Source: Ruegeria spongiae (GTDB lineage: Bacteria; Pseudomonadota; Alphaproteobacteria; Rhodobacterales; Rhodobacteraceae). Taken from it: a stretch of 64,000 nt of DNA. The first letter of the stretch is position 1, and every line of letters starts with the position of its first letter. The translations under genes and the position numbers were made by a program. The notes under the pieces were generated by a model. The model searched no databases, was not told where the DNA came from, and worked only from the letters and a program-made list of their open reading frames with translations. The stretch is taken from NCBI RefSeq assembly GCF_023502395.1, contig NZ_JAMFMB010000005.1:1-64000 (forward strand), written 5' to 3'. Shown piece by piece: positions 9,950 to 18,984 of this stretch.

Positions 9950-9968
9950 ACGCCCACCGTGCGGGCGT
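9950..9968 (-). terminator. possible terminator of the DUF4167 gene
   Basis: Read on the minus strand, ACGCCC (9968-9963) and GGGCGT (9955-9950) form a six-pair stem with a seven-base loop. A T-rich tail (TCTGTTCGT) follows, 22 bases past the DUF4167 stop. The stem is short, so this is a weak call. Confidence 0.4.
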
Positions 9969-9989
9969 CCAATGTCGTTTGCCTGACCG

Positions 9990-10562
9990 TTATTCTGCCG
10001 CTTCGGGTGCGTCGCCGGAATCGGCGGCGGGAGTGGCATCGGTGCTGTCGGTGGCTTTCGGCTTGCGGGCGCGGGGCCGGCGCGCCGGTTTCTTGGGCTT
10101 GCTTTCCGGCGTTTCGACCAGACCGCTTTCGCTGCTCTCGTCATCACCTGCAATATCCAGAACATCGGGCTGTGGCGCTTCGGCCGGATCAGACGCAGGC
10201 GCTGCGGGCGCGGGTGTCGCCGATTCGCGTTCCTGACGCTCGGCACGTTCCCGGTCGCGTTCGGCCTGACGTTCGCGGTTCTGGCGTTCCTGCTCTTCGC
10301 GCCGCGCATCCATTTCGCGCTGCGCCTCGCTTAGCAGACGCAGGTAGTGTTCCGCATGCTGCTGAAAATTCTCGGTGGCGACGCGATCATTCGCAAGCTG
10401 CGCGTCGCGAGCCAGCTGGTTGTACTTGTCAATGATCTGTTGCGGTGTACCGCGCACCTTGCCTTCGGGGCCGGAGCTGTCAAACACGCGATTGACGACG
10501 TTGCCACCAGAGGGCCGGTTACGGTTGTTCTTCGACCGCGAACGGGATTTGGACGATCTCAT
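9990..10562 (-). CDS. DUF4167 domain-containing protein
   Basis: This 190-aa protein has a very basic N terminus (RSSKSRSRSKNNRNR), then the conserved DUF4167 block (about 28-75, with GTPQQIIDKYNQLARDA and the YLRL segment). A charged, probably coiled-coil stretch (about 75-120) and a low-complexity Ala/Pro tail rich in Lys-Arg follow. The family is common in Alphaproteobacteria and has no known function. The basic ends suggest nucleic acid binding, which is inference. It stands alone, downstream of prmC on the same strand but 231 bases away. Confidence 0.8.
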   Translation of the reverse strand: MRSSKSRSRSKNNRNRPSGGNVVNRVFDSSGPEGKVRGTPQQIIDKYNQLARDAQLANDRVATENFQQHAEHYLRLLSEAQREMDARREEQERQNRERQAERDRERAERQERESATPAPAAPASDPAEAPQPDVLDIAGDDESSESGLVETPESKPKKPARRPRARKPKATDSTDATPAADSGDAPEAAE

Positions 10563-10793
10563 TTTGTTTTAGTCAGCCTTGTCTTTCGAATGTCGATCAC
10601 CCTGTTCTCCGCTTCATGCGACCACATACGCCGGGTATCGACTTTTTGGGCTTAATGTCGCGGGCGAGCCTAATGCCTCATCCGCTGCGACACGTCTGAG
10701 TAAACACGTCCTGTCGCCACAAACAAGAGGGCAGACCGAAAAAAACGGCATTTTGCAAAGCATATGGCCAATTGACGCTGAAGAGAGACGGGT
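10563..10793. other. leader/promoter region of the DUF4167 gene
   Basis: This region is gene-free on both strands. It should hold the minus-strand promoter of the DUF4167 gene and the end of the prfA-prmC transcript. I see no strong terminator hairpin and no palindrome worth naming. Confidence 0.4.
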
Positions 10794-11639
10794 TCATGCG
10801 GGATTCTGCGCCAGAATGACGCGGTCATGGCCGGACAGGTCGCGGATCACCTGCACCTGCGCCAGCCCCGCGGCTTGCACCAGCGCGCTGACCGCCTCTG
10901 CCTGCGTCGACCCGATCTCCAGGATCAGGCGGCCCTGCGGGTGCAGAAAATCGCACGCCGAAGCGGCGATCCGGCGATAGGCCTCAAGCCCGTCGCTGCC
11001 ATCGGTCAGTGCCATTTCCGGCTCATGCTCGCGCACTTCGGCGGCGAGGCCGGGCATCTCGTCGAGCGCAATGTATGGTGGGTTGGCGACGATCAGGTCG
11101 TACTTGCCCTCGACCGCGCCGAACCAGTCCGAGCGGCAGATATCGGCGCGATCCTCGACCCGGTGCAACACCGCATTGGCGCTGGCCTGCAGACAGGCGG
11201 CTTCGCTCAGATCAACGCCGATCCCGGTGGCGCTGGGGCGTTCGGCAAGCAGAGTCACCAGAATACAACCCGAGCCCACACCCAGATCCAGCACCCGCTC
11301 AAAGGGCAGCGACAGCGCCACTTCGATCAGGGTTTCAGTCTCGGGGCGTGGGTCCAGCACATCACGGCTCAGCTTGAAGCGGCGGCCATAGAATTCCCGC
11401 TCGCCCAACAGATGCGAGACCGGCACCCGGATGGCACGCAGAGCGATCAGATGGTCGTAGCGCTCGGCAATTTCCGGGGCGAGGTCTTCGGGCGCGATCA
11501 GCGTGACGCGGCTGGCCTCGATCCGGGCGGCATGGGCCAGCAGCACGCGCGCATCGCGGGCCGGGTCGGGAACGCCTGCGGCTCGCAGCCGCGCTGTGGC
11601 CGCAACCATCGCCTGGGCGGCTGTCTGGGCCGTGCTCAT
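10794..11639 (-). CDS. prmC: release factor glutamine methyltransferase PrmC
   Basis: This 281-aa SAM-dependent enzyme methylates the glutamine of the GGQ motif in release factors 1 and 2. It has the SAM motif [11 protein letters not shown] (116-126) and the catalytic NPPY (186-189) that binds the glutamine side chain. The ATG overlaps the prfA stop by four bases, so the enzyme is made from the same message as its substrate RF1, as in many bacteria. Confidence 0.95.
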   Translation of the reverse strand: MSTAQTAAQAMVAATARLRAAGVPDPARDARVLLAHAARIEASRVTLIAPEDLAPEIAERYDHLIALRAIRVPVSHLLGEREFYGRRFKLSRDVLDPRPETETLIEVALSLPFERVLDLGVGSGCILVTLLAERPSATGIGVDLSEAACLQASANAVLHRVEDRADICRSDWFGAVEGKYDLIVANPPYIALDEMPGLAAEVREHEPEMALTDGSDGLEAYRRIAASACDFLHPQGRLILEIGSTQAEAVSALVQAAGLAQVQVIRDLSGHDRVILAQNPA

Positions 11640-12691
11640 TGGCCCATCTCGGCCAGCAGCCGGGCCTGATCATCGGCGGTCAGCGCGTCGATCACCTCGT
11701 CCAGATCGCCCTGCACCACCTGATCCAGCTTGTAGAGTGTCAGGTTGATCCGGTGATCGGTCATGCGGCCCTGCGGGAAATTGTAAGTGCGGATGCGTTC
11801 CGAGCGATCGCCCGAGCCGACCTGGCTGGCACGATCGGCTGAGCGCTCGCTGTCGATCCGCTGCCGTTCCAGATCATAAAGCCGGGTCTTGAGCACCTGC
11901 ATCGCGATCTCGCGGTTGCGATGCTGGGATTTTTCAGAGCTGGTGACCACAATGCCGCTGGGGATATGGGTGATCCGCACCGCGGAATCGGTGGTGTTCA
12001 CGTGCTGCCCCCCTGCCCCCGAGCTGCGCATCGTGTCGATCCGCAGATCATTCGCGTCGATCTGAACATCCACATCCTCGGCCTCGGGCAGCACCGCCAC
12101 GGTGGCCGCCGACGTATGGATGCGCCCGCCGCTTTCGGTGCTGGGCACCCGTTGGACCCTATGCACACCGGATTCGTATTTCATCCGGGCAAAGACATTC
12201 TCGCCCTTGATATGCACCACGACATCCTTGATGCCGCCCAGTTCTGTGGCCTGTTCCTCGACAATCTCGAATTTCCAGCCGCGCGATTCAGAGTAGCGCT
12301 GATACATGCGCAACAGATCCCCCGCGAACAAAGCCGCTTCGTCCCCGCCAGTGCCGGGGCGGATTTCCAGCATCGCGGCACGCGCGTCAGCCTCGTCGCG
12401 CGGCAGCAGCGCCAGTTGCAGCGCGTGTTCGGCCTCGGGCAGCTTTTCACGCAGCAGCGGCAGCTCTTCTTCGGCCAGTTCCTTCATGTCGGGGTCCGAG
12501 AGCATCGCTTCAGCCTCACCCAGATCAGCGAGGATCTGACGCCAGGCGGCGATCTGTTCCACCACCGGTCTCAGGTCGGAATATTCCTTGGCCAGCCGCG
12601 CGATATCGCCGCCCGCCGCGCCATCGGCCATCGCCGCCTCGAGGTACTGAAACCTCTGGGTAATCTGTTCTAGTCGTTCTTCAGGAACCAT
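11636..12691 (-). CDS. prfA: peptide chain release factor 1
   Basis: This 351-aa release factor recognises UAA and UAG stop codons. The GGQ motif is at 227-229 within [17 protein letters not shown]. The codon-recognition tripeptide is PST (about 183-185 in [11 protein letters not shown]), fitting the RF1 P-x-T pattern rather than the RF2 SPF. The N-terminal helical domain and length are normal. It is the first gene of a prfA-prmC pair. Confidence 0.96.
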   Translation of the reverse strand: MVPEERLEQITQRFQYLEAAMADGAAGGDIARLAKEYSDLRPVVEQIAAWRQILADLGEAEAMLSDPDMKELAEEELPLLREKLPEAEHALQLALLPRDEADARAAMLEIRPGTGGDEAALFAGDLLRMYQRYSESRGWKFEIVEEQATELGGIKDVVVHIKGENVFARMKYESGVHRVQRVPSTESGGRIHTSAATVAVLPEAEDVDVQIDANDLRIDTMRSSGAGGQHVNTTDSAVRITHIPSGIVVTSSEKSQHRNREIAMQVLKTRLYDLERQRIDSERSADRASQVGSGDRSERIRTYNFPQGRMTDHRINLTLYKLDQVVQGDLDEVIDALTADDQARLLAEMGQ

Positions 12692-12718
12692 CCGGGCGGT
12701 GTCCGATATCGCGGGGCT

Positions 12719-12747
12719 TTGGTCAAGAGCCTAGACTGTGCTAGGCT
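12719..12747 (+). promoter_or_regulatory. predicted sigma-70-type promoter giving a leaderless mRNA
   Basis: TTGGTC (12719-12724) and TAGGCT (12742-12747) are 17 bases apart. The expected start site, about 7 bases after the -10 box, falls on the A of the ATG at 12755. No Shine-Dalgarno sequence precedes that ATG, consistent with a leaderless transcript. Confidence 0.5.
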
Positions 12748-12754
12748 TTGGGGC

Positions 12755-12988
12755 ATGACACGACACCTACTTGTTTTTCTGCTGATCGCGAGCCCGGTTC
12801 TGGGTGACGTCACTGGCCCCGGCGGCAAGGTTCAGGACTGCTATTGCACCGACAAGAGCGGGTCGCGGATCGAGCTGGGCCAGACCATCTGCATGCAGGT
12901 CGATGGGCGCATGTTCATGGCACAATGCCAGATGTCGCTGAACGTGCCGATGTGGCGCGAGGTTCAGAAGGGCTGCCTATCCTCCTGA
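12755..12988 (+). CDS. small secreted cysteine-containing protein
   Basis: This 77-aa protein has an N-terminal signal peptide (about 1-18, MTRHLLVFLLIASPVLG) and a mature part with five cysteines (two in DCYC, then TICMQV, AQCQM and KGC). That suggests a small disulfide-bonded or metal-binding periplasmic protein. I do not know a named family. A frame extension upstream to 12719 exists, but the signal peptide fixes the start at 12755. The 3' end overlaps the convergent DUF1499 gene by 12 bases. Confidence 0.65.
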   Translation: MTRHLLVFLLIASPVLGDVTGPGGKVQDCYCTDKSGSRIELGQTICMQVDGRMFMAQCQMSLNVPMWREVQKGCLSS

Positions 12989-13396
12989 CGGCATCTGCGC
13001 GATCCACGCCTCGACCCGCTTGCGGTTCACGCCGAAATCCGATCTGCCAAAGCGCAGCCTGGCATGGATGCGCAATATCTCGCCCTGTTGTTGTGCCGTG
13101 GTGTAATCGGGAAAACCGAACACCTTGGTGCGGGTGATATAGGTGATCATGCCCTCATCAAGTGATCCGGCCAGCACTTTGGTGCCCGCACCGGCGCGTG
13201 CCACCGCGTCGAACTGCTTGAGCGCATCCGGCCCCGTCCGCAGAACCCGCAGCACGCTGCCTTTGCCGTTGACATCGCTGTCGCCAACCGGCGCGACATG
13301 CCATTCTGTCACCTCCGACGGCGCGAGGCGCACATAGCCCAGAACCACCACAACCGCGATCAGCAGCACCCAAATCAACATCGCAATCCGTCCCAA
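12977..13396 (-). CDS. DUF1499 domain-containing membrane-anchored protein
   Basis: This 139-aa protein has one N-terminal membrane helix (about 4-24) and a soluble domain of the DUF1499 type. The domain contains a TYITRTKVFGFPDY segment (about 86-99) and LRFGRSDFGVNRKRV near the C terminus, and the latter is characteristic of the family. Function is unknown. DUF1499 proteins are widespread in Proteobacteria and usually sit at the membrane. The gene is monocistronic and converges, with a 12-base overlap, on the small secreted protein gene. Confidence 0.75.
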   Translation of the reverse strand: MGRIAMLIWVLLIAVVVVLGYVRLAPSEVTEWHVAPVGDSDVNGKGSVLRVLRTGPDALKQFDAVARAGAGTKVLAGSLDEGMITYITRTKVFGFPDYTTAQQQGEILRIHARLRFGRSDFGVNRKRVEAWIAQMPSGG

Positions 13397-13409
13397 ATCC
13401 GGTTCCCTT

Positions 13410-13436
13410 TGGTTTTGACCTTTTTGGTCAAACCCA
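13410..13436. other. inverted repeat after the guanidinobutyrase-like gene
   Basis: An 11-base stem with one mismatch (inner TTTGACC / GGTCAAA) encloses a five-base T loop, just past the stop at 13439 and just before the DUF1499 start. On the minus strand it lacks a T-run. It could stop readthrough from the ureohydrolase operon or be an operator for the DUF1499 gene. Confidence 0.4.
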
Positions 13437-13438
13437 AC

Positions 13439-14386
13439 CTAGCGCGCGGCAACACCGGGCAGAACGCAAATCAGCTCATAGAGAAGATTTGACGCAGTCA
13501 GCGCGGTATTGCCCGATGGATCATAGGGCGGAGACACCTCGACCAGATCGCAGCCGACGATGTTCGCGCCGCGCAACGCATGGATCAGTTCCAGCGCCTG
13601 CGGGGTGGTCAGCCCACCGATCTCGGGCGTGCCGGTGCCGGGCGCATAAGCCGGGTCCAGGCTGTCGATGTCATAGGTGACATAGACGGGCCGGTCGCCG
13701 ATCTCGCGGCGGATCTCGGCCCCCAGCGGTGCCAGGCTCTTGTGCCAGAGGTCCCAGGCCGGAAACTGCCGGAACCCCCAGCCCTGCGCTTCGGTGAAAT
13801 CCGTTGCGGCATAGCCTGTGCCGCGAATGCCGATCTGATAGGTGCGGTCGGGCTGGATCAGCCCCTCTTCATAGGCGCGGCGGAAGACCGTGCCGTGGGT
13901 CTCGCGCTCGCCGAACATATCGTCATTCACATCCGCATGCGCATCCACATGCACCAGCGCCACGGGGCCATGTTTGGCGGCAATCGCCCGCAGGATCGGC
14001 AGCGTGATCGAATGATCGCCCCCCATCGCCACCGGGATCACGTCATTGGTCAATATCCCGGCATAGCTGTCCCGGATGATCCGCAGACTGTCTGCCAGCG
14101 AAAACGTATTGATCGCCAGATCACCGATATCAGCAATCTGCAGGCTGTCGAAAGGTGCCGCTCCGGTGGCCATGTTATAGGGCCGGATCATCGCGCTTTC
14201 CGCCCTGATCTGCTTGGGTCCGAACCGTGTACCCGACCGCCACGAGGTGCCGATATCCATCGGAATGCCCAGCACCGCCACATCCAGCCCGTCCAGGCTG
14301 GCCGCCTGCGGCAGGCGCATGAAGGTGTTCGGCCCGGAAAACCGGGCCAGATCGTTGCCGCTGATCGGTTGATTGAATTCACTCAT
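13439..14386 (-). CDS. ureohydrolase, guanidinobutyrase/guanidinopropionase-like
   Basis: This 315-aa binuclear-manganese ureohydrolase splits urea from a guanidino substrate. Metal ligands lie in MGGDHS (121-126), HVDAHADVNDD (146-156) and YDIDSLDPAYAPGTGTPEIG (238-257). The VNDDMFGE-then-HGT pattern and WHKSL (214-218) resemble Pseudomonas GbuA/GpuA more than E. coli agmatinase, so 4-guanidinobutyrate or 3-guanidinopropionate is the better guess. Agmatine remains possible. I placed the start at 14386, where ATGA overlaps the upstream membrane-protein stop. It is the last gene of a four-gene operon. Confidence 0.85.
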   Translation of the reverse strand: MSEFNQPISGNDLARFSGPNTFMRLPQAASLDGLDVAVLGIPMDIGTSWRSGTRFGPKQIRAESAMIRPYNMATGAAPFDSLQIADIGDLAINTFSLADSLRIIRDSYAGILTNDVIPVAMGGDHSITLPILRAIAAKHGPVALVHVDAHADVNDDMFGERETHGTVFRRAYEEGLIQPDRTYQIGIRGTGYAATDFTEAQGWGFRQFPAWDLWHKSLAPLGAEIRREIGDRPVYVTYDIDSLDPAYAPGTGTPEIGGLTTPQALELIHALRGANIVGCDLVEVSPPYDPSGNTALTASNLLYELICVLPGVAAR

Positions 14387-14784
14387 GATCTCTGTTTCTC
14401 CCACCCGGACTGCCCGCTGAATACAGCGAATACCGGAAGTATGACTAACCAAAGATTAAGGCCCCACCAAAGCGGATCGAACCACAGGCGTATCGACCAG
14501 AACGACAGCGCCATCAGCCCCGCGCAAAACATCAACGTCAACGCAACCAGCCCGACCTGCGCTTTTCTGGCCGGGTCCGAGATCGCAAACCGACCCGTCA
14601 GGCCCAGCACCGCAAAGGTCACATCCAGAGGAAAGAACGACCAGTTCCACGCAATGATCAGCGGGTCTTCGTAATCGGAGTACATCTGATCGGGTGGGAT
14701 GATTTGCCAGCCTGCAAGGGCCGCAAGTGCCAGTGCCCAATAAAGCAGCATCCCTGCTTCCGTCAGCGTCAGAAGGGTCTTCAT
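14383..14784 (-). CDS. four-helix membrane protein, DUF5360/YvaD-like
   Basis: This 133-aa integral membrane protein has four hydrophobic segments (about 7-25, 45-65, 77-98 and 106-122). The assignment to the DUF5360 (YvaD) family is from recall and is tentative. The start at 14784 overlaps the agmatinase stop by ATGA, and the stop overlaps the guanidinobutyrase-like start by ATGA, so it is embedded between two ureohydrolases. A transport or accessory role for polyamine or guanidino compounds is inference from position only. Confidence 0.7.
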   Translation of the reverse strand: MKTLLTLTEAGMLLYWALALAALAGWQIIPPDQMYSDYEDPLIIAWNWSFFPLDVTFAVLGLTGRFAISDPARKAQVGLVALTLMFCAGLMALSFWSIRLWFDPLWWGLNLWLVILPVFAVFSGQSGWEKQRS

Positions 14785-15743
14785 CTGAACTTGTTCCATC
14801 CCAGCAGACAGATGATCTCGGTGGCGATATGGGCACCAGCGATGGCCGTGGCCCCTGTGGTGTCAAAGGGCGGGCTGACTTCGACCACGTCGCCGCCCTT
14901 GATGTTGATCCCGGCAATATCGCGCAGGATGATCGAGGCCTGGATTGAGGTCAGGCCACCCCAGACCGGCGTGCCGGTGCCCGGCGCAAAGGCCGGGTCG
15001 AGCCCGTCGATATCAAAGCTCAGATAGACAGGGTGGTTGCCCAGAATTTCCCGGATCTTTACCGCTGTGGCCGCTGGTCCGGCCTCATACACCTCGCGCG
15101 CGTCGATGATGTTCACGCCCAGCGTGTCGTCATTGGTGGTTCTGATCCCCACCTGAACCGAGCGCGCCGGGTCCACCAGCCCGGATTTCACCGCCTTGTA
15201 GAACATGGTGCCATGATCCACGCGCGCCATATCGTCATCGGCCCAGGTGTCGGTATGGGCATCAAATTGCAGCAGCGACATCGGGCCGTATCGCTCGGCA
15301 TAAGCCTTGAGGATCGGGAAGCTGATATAGTGATCGCCCCCCAGCGTGACCGAGGCCACATCGGCCTCCAGAATGCCCCGGATATGGTCGCTTACGGTGT
15401 CGGGAAAGGCGGGCACATTGGCATAGTCAAAGGCAACATCACCGTAATCGACGATAGCCATCTCGCTTAGCGCATCAAACGGCCAGCCATAAGGCGCATC
15501 TGGTGACTGCAACGCGCTGGCCTCGCGGATCGCGCGCGGGCCCAGCCGCGTGCCGGGCCGGTTGGTGGCCGCCTGATCGAAGGGCACGCCGGTGACCGCG
15601 ATATCGACGCCGCGCAGGTCCTTGGTGTATTTGCGGCGCAGGAACGAGGTCGCCCCGCCAAAGGTGTTCTCGAAGGACGGCCCGCGCAGATCGGTGCGGG
15701 TAAAGGCCTCATCCACCTGATTTTTTGCATCTTCCAGTGCCAT
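14781..15743 (-). CDS. speB: agmatinase
   Basis: This 320-aa ureohydrolase converts agmatine to putrescine and urea. Metal-binding motifs are GGDHY (135-139), FDAHTDTW (160-167) and SFDIDGLDPAFAPGTGTP (242-259). The FDAHTDT and FDID-LDPAF patterns match E. coli SpeB closely. It follows the M20 hydrolase by 39 bases and overlaps the small membrane protein. Together with the downstream ureohydrolase it suggests catabolism of arginine-derived guanidino compounds. Confidence 0.88.
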   Translation of the reverse strand: MALEDAKNQVDEAFTRTDLRGPSFENTFGGATSFLRRKYTKDLRGVDIAVTGVPFDQAATNRPGTRLGPRAIREASALQSPDAPYGWPFDALSEMAIVDYGDVAFDYANVPAFPDTVSDHIRGILEADVASVTLGGDHYISFPILKAYAERYGPMSLLQFDAHTDTWADDDMARVDHGTMFYKAVKSGLVDPARSVQVGIRTTNDDTLGVNIIDAREVYEAGPAATAVKIREILGNHPVYLSFDIDGLDPAFAPGTGTPVWGGLTSIQASIILRDIAGINIKGGDVVEVSPPFDTTGATAIAGAHIATEIICLLGWNKFR

Positions 15744-15782
15744 TCCCGGACGCCCTTCTGTATTATGTCGACGTTCTGTGCA

Positions 15783-16946
15783 TTACGCCGCCGGCTGCGC
15801 CGTTTCGACCAGTCGGGCAAAGAACGACGCCCCTATCGGTGCCACCTGATCGTTGAAATTGTATTCCGGATGGTGCAGCCCCGCGCTCTCGCCCTGGCCC
15901 AGGAACAGATAAGCGCCGGGCCGGGCCTGCAGCATGTAAGAGAAATCCTCCGCCCCCATCTCGCGGCCGGCCTCCCGGACCACCCGATGCTCGCCCGAGA
16001 TCTCAGCCGCAACAGCCGCCGCAAAGCGCGTCCTGTCAGGATCGTTGATGGTGGCGGGATAGCCGATGTCATAGTCCAGCCTGGCCTCGACCCCATAGCT
16101 GGCCGCCTGCCCTGCCACGATTTGTTCCATCCGACCCATCACCATCTTCTGAACTGCCGGGTCGAAGGTGCGAATGGTGCCGTTCAGATAGGCGGTGTCG
16201 GGGATCACGTTGTCCACTGTCCCGGCATGGATCTGCGTGACCGAGACCACAAGATCATCCAGCGCATAGTGATTGCGGCTGACAATGGTCTGGAACGCCT
16301 GGGCGATGCCGCAGGCGGCCATCACCGGGTCTCGGGTCTCATGCGGCATCGCGCCATGACCGCCAACGCCCTGAATATGAACGTGAAACGTATCGACGGC
16401 CGCCATGATCGGGCCAGGCGTGGTATAAAACCCACCTTCGCCAAACCCCGGCGCGTTGTGCAGCGCATAGACTTCGCTGATATCGAACCGGTCCATGATG
16501 CCCTCCTGCACCATGACTTCAGCCCCGCCGCCCGCCTCTTCGGCGGGCTGAAAAATCAGCGCAACGCGGCCTGCGAAATTGCGGGTTTCGGCCAGATAGC
16601 GGGCCGCGCCCAGCAACATGGTGGTGTGGCCGTCATGGCCGCAGGCATGCATGCACCCCTCATGGTCCGAGGCATAGTCCAGCCCGGTCGCCTCGCGGAT
16701 CGGCAACCCGTCCATATCGGCGCGCAGGCCGATGGTCGGCCCATCGCCGCGCCCGTTGATGATCGCGACGATCCCGGTGCGCGCGATCCCCTCATGCAGC
16801 TCATCCACCCCAAACGCGCGCAGCTTCTCTGCCACAAAACCCGAGGTCTTGGGGCAGTCCAGCCCCAGTTCCGGGATACGGTGCAGATGCTGACGCCACG
16901 CCGTCATGTCACGCGCATAATCGGCGATGCGGTTTACAACGGGCAT
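15783..16946 (-). CDS. M20 family amidohydrolase (HipO/aminoacylase-like)
   Basis: This 387-aa metallo-aminoacylase is of the hippurate hydrolase/IAA-amino-acid hydrolase type. The metal site is visible as MHACGHDGHTTMLLG (99-113) and PAEE (134-137), and the C terminus has the usual HPEYNFND. It removes acyl groups from N-acyl amino acids, but the substrate cannot be told from sequence. I used the ATG at 16946 rather than an upstream one inside the intergenic region. It is first in the operon with the two ureohydrolases, which hints at an N-acylated or amidated nitrogen substrate. Confidence 0.85.
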   Translation of the reverse strand: MPVVNRIADYARDMTAWRQHLHRIPELGLDCPKTSGFVAEKLRAFGVDELHEGIARTGIVAIINGRGDGPTIGLRADMDGLPIREATGLDYASDHEGCMHACGHDGHTTMLLGAARYLAETRNFAGRVALIFQPAEEAGGGAEVMVQEGIMDRFDISEVYALHNAPGFGEGGFYTTPGPIMAAVDTFHVHIQGVGGHGAMPHETRDPVMAACGIAQAFQTIVSRNHYALDDLVVSVTQIHAGTVDNVIPDTAYLNGTIRTFDPAVQKMVMGRMEQIVAGQAASYGVEARLDYDIGYPATINDPDRTRFAAAVAAEISGEHRVVREAGREMGAEDFSYMLQARPGAYLFLGQGESAGLHHPEYNFNDQVAPIGASFFARLVETAQPAA

Positions 16947-17010
16947 GGGGTGGACTCCTGCGTCAACGTCGGGAATTGATGCATCAGACACCGGAACGGG
17001 GGCGGTCGCA

Positions 17011-17844
17011 ATGACAGAAAACACATTGATCAACAACAGCGAGGCCGGGATCGAGCGCCTGCTGGAAATCATGCGCCGCCTGCGCGACCCGGCCCATGGC
17101 TGCCCCTGGGATATCGAACAGGATTTCGCCAGTATCGCCCCCTACACGATTGAAGAGGCCTATGAGGTCGCCGACGCCATCGAACGCGAGGCCTGGGACG
17201 AGTTGAAGGGCGAGTTGGGCGATCTGCTGTTCCAGTCGGTCTTTCACGCGCAGATGGCCAGCGAGGCGGGTCATTTCGCCTTTCAGGACGTGGTGCGCAC
17301 CATGTCCGACAAGATGGTGGCGCGCCATCCACATGTCTTTGGCGACGAATCCCGCGACAAGTCCGCCGAACAACAGACCCTGGATTGGGAGGCGATCAAA
17401 GCCGCTGAGCGTGCTGGCAAGGCACAGAAAGGCGCTCTGGACGGGGTGGCGGCCAACCTGCCCGCCCTGCTGCGTGCGCATAAGCTGCAGCAACGTGCCG
17501 CCCGCGTGGGGTTCGACTGGCCCGATGCCAGCCACGTGCTGGCCAAGATCACCGAAGAGGCCACCGAGTTGGAAGAGGCCCGCGATGCCAGGGACGCGGA
17601 CGCGCTGGAGGACGAGTTCGGCGATCTCTTGTTTGTGATGGTCAATCTGGGACGCCATCTGGGCATCGAGCCCGAGGCCGCCCTGCGCCGCACCAACGCC
17701 AAGTTCACCCGCCGCTTCGCCGCCGTCGAAGAGCGGCTGGCGCAGCGCGGCAGGACCCCGTCGGAAAGCGATCTGGCCGAGATGGACGCGCTCTGGGACG
17801 AGGTCAAACAACAGGAGAAACAGGCCGCGAAACGCAGCGCCTGA
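17011..17844 (+). CDS. mazG: nucleoside triphosphate pyrophosphohydrolase MazG
   Basis: This 277-aa all-alpha pyrophosphatase hydrolyses (d)NTPs to the monophosphate and PPi. It contains two tandem MazG domains. The first (about 14-120) has LRDPAHGCPWD and the EEAYE and GELGDLLFQ metal-binding helices. The second (about 155-250) has EEATELEEAR and EDEFGDLLF. The start at 17011 is preceded by no strong ribosome site, but it is where the conserved domain begins. It diverges from the M20 hydrolase gene with a 64-base gap. Confidence 0.93.
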   Translation: MTENTLINNSEAGIERLLEIMRRLRDPAHGCPWDIEQDFASIAPYTIEEAYEVADAIEREAWDELKGELGDLLFQSVFHAQMASEAGHFAFQDVVRTMSDKMVARHPHVFGDESRDKSAEQQTLDWEAIKAAERAGKAQKGALDGVAANLPALLRAHKLQQRAARVGFDWPDASHVLAKITEEATELEEARDARDADALEDEFGDLLFVMVNLGRHLGIEPEAALRRTNAKFTRRFAAVEERLAQRGRTPSESDLAEMDALWDEVKQQEKQAAKRSA

Positions 17845-17933
17845 TGGCGGTTCCCGGCTGATCCGCGCTGACACCCTCTGGACAGGGCACAGCCCGGATG
17901 CGACTGTCCTGCCGCACCTGACAGGAGCCGCCA

Positions 17934-18875
17934 ATGACCGCCCGCAAGATCATCATCGACACCGATCCCGGTCAGGACGACGCGGTTGCGATCCTGCTGG
18001 CGCTGGCCAGCCCCGACGAAATCGACGTGCTGGGCATCACCGCCGTGGCAGGCAACGTTCCGCTTCACCTGACCGCCAAAAACGCCCGCATTGTCTGTGA
18101 GTTGGCGGGCCGTCCCGATGTGCCGGTCTATGCGGGCTGCGACGCACCGCTGACACGCAAGCTGGTCACTGCCGAGCATGTGCATGGCAAGACCGGCCTC
18201 GATGGTCCGGTCCTGCCAGACCCGGCGATGCCGCTCTCCGAGGGTCACGCGGTGGAGTTCATCATCGACACGCTGCGCCGCGAGCCCGCGGGCACGGTCA
18301 CACTCTGCCCGCTTGGCCCGCTGACCAATATCGCCACAGCCTTTCAAAAGGCCCCCGACATCATTCCCCGTGTGCAAGAGATCGTCCTGATGGGCGGCGC
18401 GTATTTTGAGGTAGGCAACATCACGCCCACCGCCGAGTTCAACATCTATGTCGACCCAGAAGCCGCTGATATCGTGTTCAAATCCAGCATCCACATCGTG
18501 GTGATGCCACTGGATGTCACCCATGACGCTCTGGTCACGAAACACCGTAACGACGCCTTCCGCGCGCTGGACAGCAAAATCGGGCACGCCGTCGCCGAAA
18601 TGACTGACTTTTTCGAACGGTTCGACAAAGAAAAATACGGCTCGGAAGGCGCACCGCTGCACGATCCCTGCGTGACCGCCTATTTGATCCGGCCCGATCT
18701 GTTCACCGGCCGCCACATCAATGTGGAGATCGAAACACAGTCCGAACTGACCCTGGGCATGACGGTGGCGGATTGGTGGGGTGTCACCGATCGCCCGCCC
18801 AACGCGCTGTTCATGGGCGATATCGACGCGGACAGGTTCTTTGATCTGCTGACCGACCGCCTGTCCCGGCTATGA
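17934..18875 (+). CDS. inosine-uridine preferring nucleoside hydrolase
   Basis: This 313-aa calcium-dependent hydrolase cleaves the N-glycosidic bond of ribonucleosides. The diagnostic DTDPGQDDA motif (9-17) supplies the Ca ligands. GAYFEVGNITPTAEFNIYVD (about 157-176) and the HDPC near 242 complete the active site. ACAGGAG stands just upstream of the ATG. It is probably a purine/pyrimidine salvage gene, and base preference is not predictable. It follows mazG by 89 bases on the same strand. Confidence 0.9.
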   Translation: MTARKIIIDTDPGQDDAVAILLALASPDEIDVLGITAVAGNVPLHLTAKNARIVCELAGRPDVPVYAGCDAPLTRKLVTAEHVHGKTGLDGPVLPDPAMPLSEGHAVEFIIDTLRREPAGTVTLCPLGPLTNIATAFQKAPDIIPRVQEIVLMGGAYFEVGNITPTAEFNIYVDPEAADIVFKSSIHIVVMPLDVTHDALVTKHRNDAFRALDSKIGHAVAEMTDFFERFDKEKYGSEGAPLHDPCVTAYLIRPDLFTGRHINVEIETQSELTLGMTVADWWGVTDRPPNALFMGDIDADRFFDLLTDRLSRL

Positions 18876-18984
18876 GCGTGCAGTCCCGTCTTGCCTTCCG
18901 CGCTTTACCGGGTCAGAACGCCCTCCTCGACGGTATTGCGAGGCAACACCGCAGCAAGGCACACACAGCATTGGAGCGACTGAC

